Positions 59,369 through 64,000 of a DNA stretch of 64,000 nucleotides are shown one piece after another. The translations under genes and the position numbers were made by a program. Below the pieces are notes generated by a model that was given only the letters and a program-made list of their open reading frames with translations, made no database searches and had not been told where the DNA came from. Each line of letters begins with the position of its first letter. Positions within the stretch are counted from its first letter, which is position 1. The stretch spans positions 57,643-121,642 of the forward strand of contig FWWN02000693.1 of the NCBI GenBank assembly GCA_900175165.2, in the 5' to 3' direction. The DNA comes from Rhizomucor pusillus. Its lineage: Eukaryota; Mucoromycota; Mucoromycetes; Mucorales; Lichtheimiaceae.

Positions 59369-60497
59369 TTACTTTTGCAATATCAAGGGAGAAACGACAA
59401 ATTTGTGGTTAAATGTGCGCAGCTGCAACGTTGAATCCTCCTCTTCCTCGTCTGTGCTGGAGATGCCGCCAAAAAAGGTGAACGACGACGTCCACCGAAA
59501 AGGAAAAAGGAATCATGGAATGGGAAAAACATTGGACGGAATACTCTTGTATTGATTGTGCCTAGCTCTTGCCGCTCGTGCGTATCGATATTTACTTTTG
59601 CAAGGACGTATTGCTCCTCGTCTTTGTGGTCCAAAAGGTACATGACAGAATCCTGTACTACTGACTGGTGCATTTGATAGTAATCGATTGCCCAAACATC
59701 TTTCTGGACAGAGCCGTTTCGGTGAAGAGTGAAGACCTTCGCATTGTGTAATTCGCGTTTTCCGGGTATGTAAACGACAGACTTTTCCTTCTTGACCTGT
59801 TCACCTATCGCAAGGATGGCGCTGTCTTTGCAGATTAGCTTGTGGATGTTAAGCTGATAATCAGTTATTAAGATAGGTTCCTCCCATTCGTTGGTCCGTG
59901 TATCGTAAACTTGGATAACGTTGATCTGCATTCCATCGTTGGCGCCGGTCATATAGATTTTCCCATTGTTCATGCAGGTCCGCAACCTTCCTATGTACAC
60001 GAACGGCATCCGAGTCACGTATCGCCATGCTTTGCTAGACGTATTGTATGTCAACCCTTCATTGGGTCGTGTTTCGTTGGATTCAAACTTGGGGTCAAAC
60101 AAGTATATCAAGTCGTCGACAACAGTTGTGTAGGCATATTGCAATGGATATGGGGTTGTCGTTTCAAAGGTCCACTCGTCAGTGAGCATATTGTACGAGT
60201 AAGCTTTATCGCTAACATTGAATTTTTTCTGAGAGAAACGGTGCTCAAGCGGATCGTCTGAGGCAGGGTCCACGTAGTAAGCAATTGGGTAGCATCCTCC
60301 AAATATATAATCTTGTTCTGCAATGCAATGTTGAAAGGTTCTGATCCTCTGCTATGGATCCTTCCCCTGAAAATCCGTTGATCAGGAAACGGCGAAACAG
60401 GAACCAATTCGCTGGCTACGGCGCTAAGTGACATGGTTAGCGCTGCAGCAAATAATGCAACGTGCAGCCGCCGTAAAATAGATCTCATGGTATGCAT
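59369..60497 (-). pseudogene. Secreted kelch-like protein, copy 1, two frameshifts
   Basis: ATG 60497 opens a signal peptide (MHTMRSILRRLHVALFAAAL). The mature part starts ELVPVSPFPD and continues as a kelch/galactose-oxidase-like propeller: FNVSDKAYSYNMLTDEW, GKIYMTGANDGMQINVIQVY, LGTINTRVFRPMFFPFHDSF. The frame breaks inside an AT repeat at about 60300-60312 (IIY to GGCYPIAYYVDP) and again at an A6 run at 59471-59476; one base more there restores the ending FNHKFVVSPLI that copies 2 and 3 share. Coordinates cover the reconstructed extent. Either a young pseudogene or two assembly errors in homopolymers. Function is unknown; homologues with signal peptides and beta-propellers act outside the cell. 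Confidence 0.78.
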
Positions 60498-62023
60498 GAA
60501 CACTGTAGTAAGAAAAACAAGTCAGATAAGTTCGAGTATTTTAAGGAATACATCAACACTGCAAAATCCACCTTCTCCAACGTCTGAATGAGTGAATAAA
60601 TTGGCAGCGCTGAGGAGTCATTTGGTAGTTATATATAAAAATTGTAGGTTACATGTAGGTTACAATGTTCTGAGAACAAGTACCTTCCGCAGCTGCGTAT
60701 TTTGTACACACTTTTTTTTCAAATTTTTACCCGCCGTTGTTTTCTGCAATTGATCGAATGCATCAAGACAGGGATCTGGTCGTGTCTAAAGGTCGACTTT
60801 CAAGCGTTTAACCCGTATTTTATCTTCTTTCGCTTCCTACTAAGCCCGTAACTGGGAAAGATATAAAGTTTAAGTTTACATGTCGCGCAGCAAGCATCCG
60901 AAATCATTGTTTCACTGACTAGGTCTGACTAACTTCCAAAAAAAGTAACTACAACGCAACCGTTGAAAACACAGAAATATCAAGTGATAGCAAATGTCGA
61001 CGGACATCAGCGGATAGAGAGCGTCACCATAAATTAGATACTTCTTTATATTGAGTCATAATGACTTGAATGATAAATAGTGAGGGGTTATGTACGTGGG
61101 TGCGACCAAGTGACAAGTTGCGAATACACCTATTGGATCATTATTTTCCATTTGAGTTTGCATCTGATAGGCAGCTTGCTGCTACATCCACCATGCCGTT
61201 CAGAGAACGTCGGAAGGCAAAGGTAAATGCATGTTCACACTTCGGCAGCATCCAGTTGCTTCGTCAATAAAGGTACGTACATCCAATATATGAGGTCGAG
61301 AGGACAAAGCATGCCCGAAAAGCAACACGTACCAAAGCAGCGACCTGTTCCAAGAGTTCGCCAAACGAGCTGAGAGGGTAGAACGGTAAGATCAATAGGG
61401 TTTCACATCATCAAATATGCAACTGAGAACAATGCATATAGAGCATAAAAGCCAACACTGTAGCAGCAGATCAAGTAGCACGGCAGATCTAGAGTTTTAT
61501 TCAAGGATTGAACTAGGAGGAGCTCGTACTTCATTTAAAGAGCAAGATCAGTGTTTATACAAGCAGAATTACAAGACAAAATGAGCGTCATTAACTAATG
61601 TCAAGAGACTAAGAACTGAACGTCGACGATCAAAAGTATCAGAAACGCGTCAGCCAAACACCCACGCTGAAAGGACTAAAGATCCCTTTTCATATTCATT
61701 TTCATTGTCATAATTTCAAGTTCAACGTGCTGAAAAGTTTCCCAATATAAGAAATGGGACAAGAACGACGTTGCAAAGATCCAGGAATTTCATCGAGATG
61801 GGAGACATAACGACGGTAGATGTCCATTTTGAATGATCAATGATCATAGATGCGCCATATGAGCTGTTGAGTGCAGCAGAACAGGCGCTAGTGGGCGTAT
61901 GGTCAAGGCGACCTAAAACATATGCAAAAGTCTGCAGAACACGGGAGCAAGTCGAAGCGAAGAGAATGTTCATTTGCCTCTCTATACGTAGTAGCAACTA
62001 TACATTCAACAGTAGACATCCGT
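60498..62023. other. Intergenic between kelch copies 1 and 2
   Basis: About 1.5 kb with no supported gene. Open frames are short and lack the kelch family marks, so no further copy is recognisable here. The left end holds the promoter of copy 1. Confidence 0.5.
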
Positions 62024-63168
62024 TTATTGCTGTTCAAAGAAATGCACCGATGGTGGTGAAGAAACAATGTACTTGTGGTTGAATGTTTTTAGACCATCCG
62101 GTGAGTTTGTATCCTTGCACATCAAACCAAAACATTTTTGCGCTCGGTCGCCAAAGAGGAAGAAGGTATCATCAAAAGGAACGAGCAACGGATTCGATAT
62201 TTTCGTTACTAAGGTACCAATGTCTTGTCGTTCGTGCTTGTCCATATCCGCCTTTGCAATGACCATCTTGTCATCGTTTCCATCAAGGAAGTAGAGGTTT
62301 GAGTCGTGTACGACGCTTCGACTCATACGATAAAAGTCAAATGTCCAGTCTTGCACCTCTACGGTACCATCTTGGTTGATTGTGTAGATATGCTGGTGGT
62401 ATAGCTTGCCCGTTCAAATCCAGGTACTTGACTAAGACCCACTTCCTTGCTAAACTTTTTACCAATCGCAAAAATGGTATCTTGTTTGCATATCAGTTTC
62501 TGCAATAAAAGAAGTCTGTCCAGTACTATAGGAGCTTCCCATTTCTTGTTAATCGTATCATAGATATGAACGATGTTTATACTTCTTCCATCGTTTGTGC
62601 CCGTCATGTAGATTTTCCCGTCGTCGTTTGCGCATGAAATCAAGTCTCCGTAATAGAGGAAGTGCATATGATCCACGAACGACCATGCCTTGCTCACAGT
62701 GTTGTAACTCCAAATTTCATTCGGTCGTGTCTCGTTTGACTCAAAGGAAGCGTCAAGCAAGTAAATGGATTCACCAACGGCGATGGTGTAAGCGCTTTTT
62801 AAAGGATAAGGAGTCGTAGCTTCCAAGTTCCAGTTATCCGTTAAGAAATCATACGAGAATATCTTGTCGCTGACGTTGTATCCTTTTGAATTCATGAGAA
62901 GTTCAAAAGGGTTCGTCATAGCCTCCATGGGGTCAACCGTATATGGCACAAGGTGGCATCCACCGAGCACATAGAACTTACCTTGCAGTGTATCTCGGAC
63001 AATCTTGCATTCGTCGAGATCCAGCGGATTCTTGCTTGTAAGGATATCCGGATCAGGGAAAGGCGAGACAGGTAATAAACTGTCAATCGCATGGACAGTA
63101 ACAGTTAACAGCATGAAAGCTGCAATAGCCATCGAATTTCGCAAAGATTTGGCGCGGATTGTGCCCAT
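62024..63168 (-). pseudogene. Secreted kelch-like protein, copy 2, one frameshift
   Basis: ATG 63168 opens MGTIRAKSLRNSMAIAAFML, a signal peptide, then LLPVSPFPDPD, and a single cysteine-bearing stretch GKFYVLGGCHLVPYTVDPME. Propeller blades follow (YNVSDKIFSYDFLTDNW, DDGKIYMTGTNDGRSINIVH). The frame ends at 62359, but the family sequence continues in another frame as YTINQDGTVEVQDWTFDFYR, through VIAKADMDKHERQDIGTLVT, to FNHKYIVSSPPSV and a stop at 62024. The break lies at about 62386-62402. Copies 1 and 2 are about half identical along their length, so this is an old tandem duplication. Confidence 0.78.
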
Positions 63169-63754
63169 ATCGGTGTAATAGCTGAAAGCATACAAATTAG
63201 CCAATTCAAGTCAACTTGGCTCCATGACTACGATGCATAATTACCTGTTATTTTTATCCTAGAATTATAACAAAAATTGGAGTAGTAAACTACAGCATCT
63301 TTTATGCTAATCGCGTAGCGGGTACAACATCAGGTTTAGAAGAAATTGCTATGACGCATAATTCTACATATCTCCCGCCCGAATTGCGTCCGATTCCGAT
63401 GTTCTGAATGCTAAGCACAATCTTCCCATTGACTTAAAGTTTTCGCTGAGCTTTTTATACACTATGGTTATGCGCATCTGTGCTTTCTTGGCAAAGTGCT
63501 CGGAAATGAACTCACTTCCTAACCCTGCTTATAGTTTTAATCAGAGATCTTTGAATATTTCATATGATTCTTCTGCTTATTTAACACTTGATATGTAATC
63601 TCTTCGTCTCGACTATTTCACGCGGTGGAGGAGAACGCGTTGCAGTTCGTTCATCTTAAGATATTCACAAGAGACCACATGGAATGCTTGTAAAAAGTCG
63701 GTATATTTATATGCTAGAATTACAGCGATGAGACAATAGGGTGTGTCCTTCTAG
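63169..63754. other. Intergenic between kelch copies 2 and 3
   Basis: 586 nt without a supported frame. It should hold the copy 2 promoter and the 3' end of copy 3. Confidence 0.5.
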
Positions 63755-64000
63755 CTACTGCTGCACAACCAAAGGCGGCGATACAACGTATTTATGATTG
63801 AAGCTACAGATAGCATTTGGATTTTCTTCATCGTTACGTGCAATATCATACACATCGTGGTATTGTTGTAGCTGCGGCTTTCGCGAAGATGATGATATCC
63901 AGATACGCGTACTTTCAGGTTTGACTTCTTTGCCGATCACAAGCAATGAATCTTCCCAGCATACAAGTCTGCGGATCTCAAGCGGATCTTGCACCATGAT
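63755..64000 (-). CDS. Kelch-like copy 3, C-terminal part, internally shortened, runs off the window
   Basis: Open frame continuing past the right edge and ending at 63755. IRRLVCWEDSLLVIGKEVK aligns with IHKLICKDSAILAIGEQVKK of copy 1 and QKLICKQDTIFAIGKKFSK of copy 2. Soon after, the sequence jumps to ICSFNHKYVVSPPLVVQQ, the shared C-terminus. About 80 residues present in the other two copies (two propeller blades with the HERQ motif) are absent, so this copy has an internal deletion or the gene has been shortened. Whether its N-terminus is intact cannot be seen. Confidence 0.72.
   Translation of the reverse strand: MMVQDPLEIRRLVCWEDSLLVIGKEVKPESTRIWISSSSRKPQLQQYHDVYDIARNDEENPNAICSFNHKYVVSPPLVVQQ

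Overview
The window is nuclear DNA from a filamentous fungus, most probably an early-diverging (Mucoromycota-like) lineage. This is inferred from dense genes on both strands, many short introns (mostly 50-80 nt, one of 37 nt), and gene families such as a CaaX-ended Chs4/Skt5 protein, an ankyrin-DIL protein, EFR3, a RICTOR-type TORC2 subunit and a GCP5-type gamma-tubulin complex component. I see no rRNA, tRNA, CRISPR array or intact transposon. Two runs of N (7727-7738 and 21300-21301) show that this is a draft assembly.

Region 1-7.7 kb: the 3'-truncated SURF6/Rrp14 ribosome-biogenesis gene (-), an ankyrin + DIL gene (-) and, head to head with it, an ankyrin + FYVE gene (+); the last two are probably membrane-traffic proteins. 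7.8-15.2 kb (+): Chs4-like chitin synthase regulator, mitochondrial ribosomal protein L33/uL30m, and GCP5. 15.3-17.4 kb (-): an amino acid/GABA-type permease, followed by about 3.1 kb without a confident gene. 20.5-27.9 kb (+): an unrecognised RGG-tailed protein, a mitochondrial PPR protein, a Cdc11-type septin and the Rab GTPase Ypt6. 28.3-36.3 kb (-): a bHLH factor, EFR3 and a small conserved fungal protein of unknown function.

36.6-45.9 kb: an AIF/FSP1-type oxidoreductase (+), the mRNA-export factor NXT1/p15 (-), the TREX-2 PCI protein Thp1/PCID2 (+), a Dal5-type MFS transporter (-) with a decayed tail-fragment copy next to it, and a frameshifted pectin methylesterase (+). 46.1-51.4 kb: a membrane protein (+), FYV7 (+), a histidine phosphatase whose tail overlaps FYV7 (-), Mpo1 (-), and an Smr-domain protein carrying lipidation signals at both ends (-). 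52.5-59.1 kb (+): RICTOR/Tsc11 and cystathionine beta-lyase. 59.3-64 kb (-): a tandem family of three secreted kelch-like proteins, all damaged by frameshifts or deletion.

Taken together this is mainly housekeeping content: ribosome biogenesis, mRNA export, Golgi traffic, cytoskeleton, plasma-membrane PI4P/TORC2 signalling and sulfur amino acid metabolism. The fast-changing parts are the kelch cluster, the transporter/pectinesterase stretch at 41-46 kb and the gene-poor stretch at 17.4-20.6 kb. Exon junctions were placed by eye from GT/GC...AG signals and reading-frame continuity.
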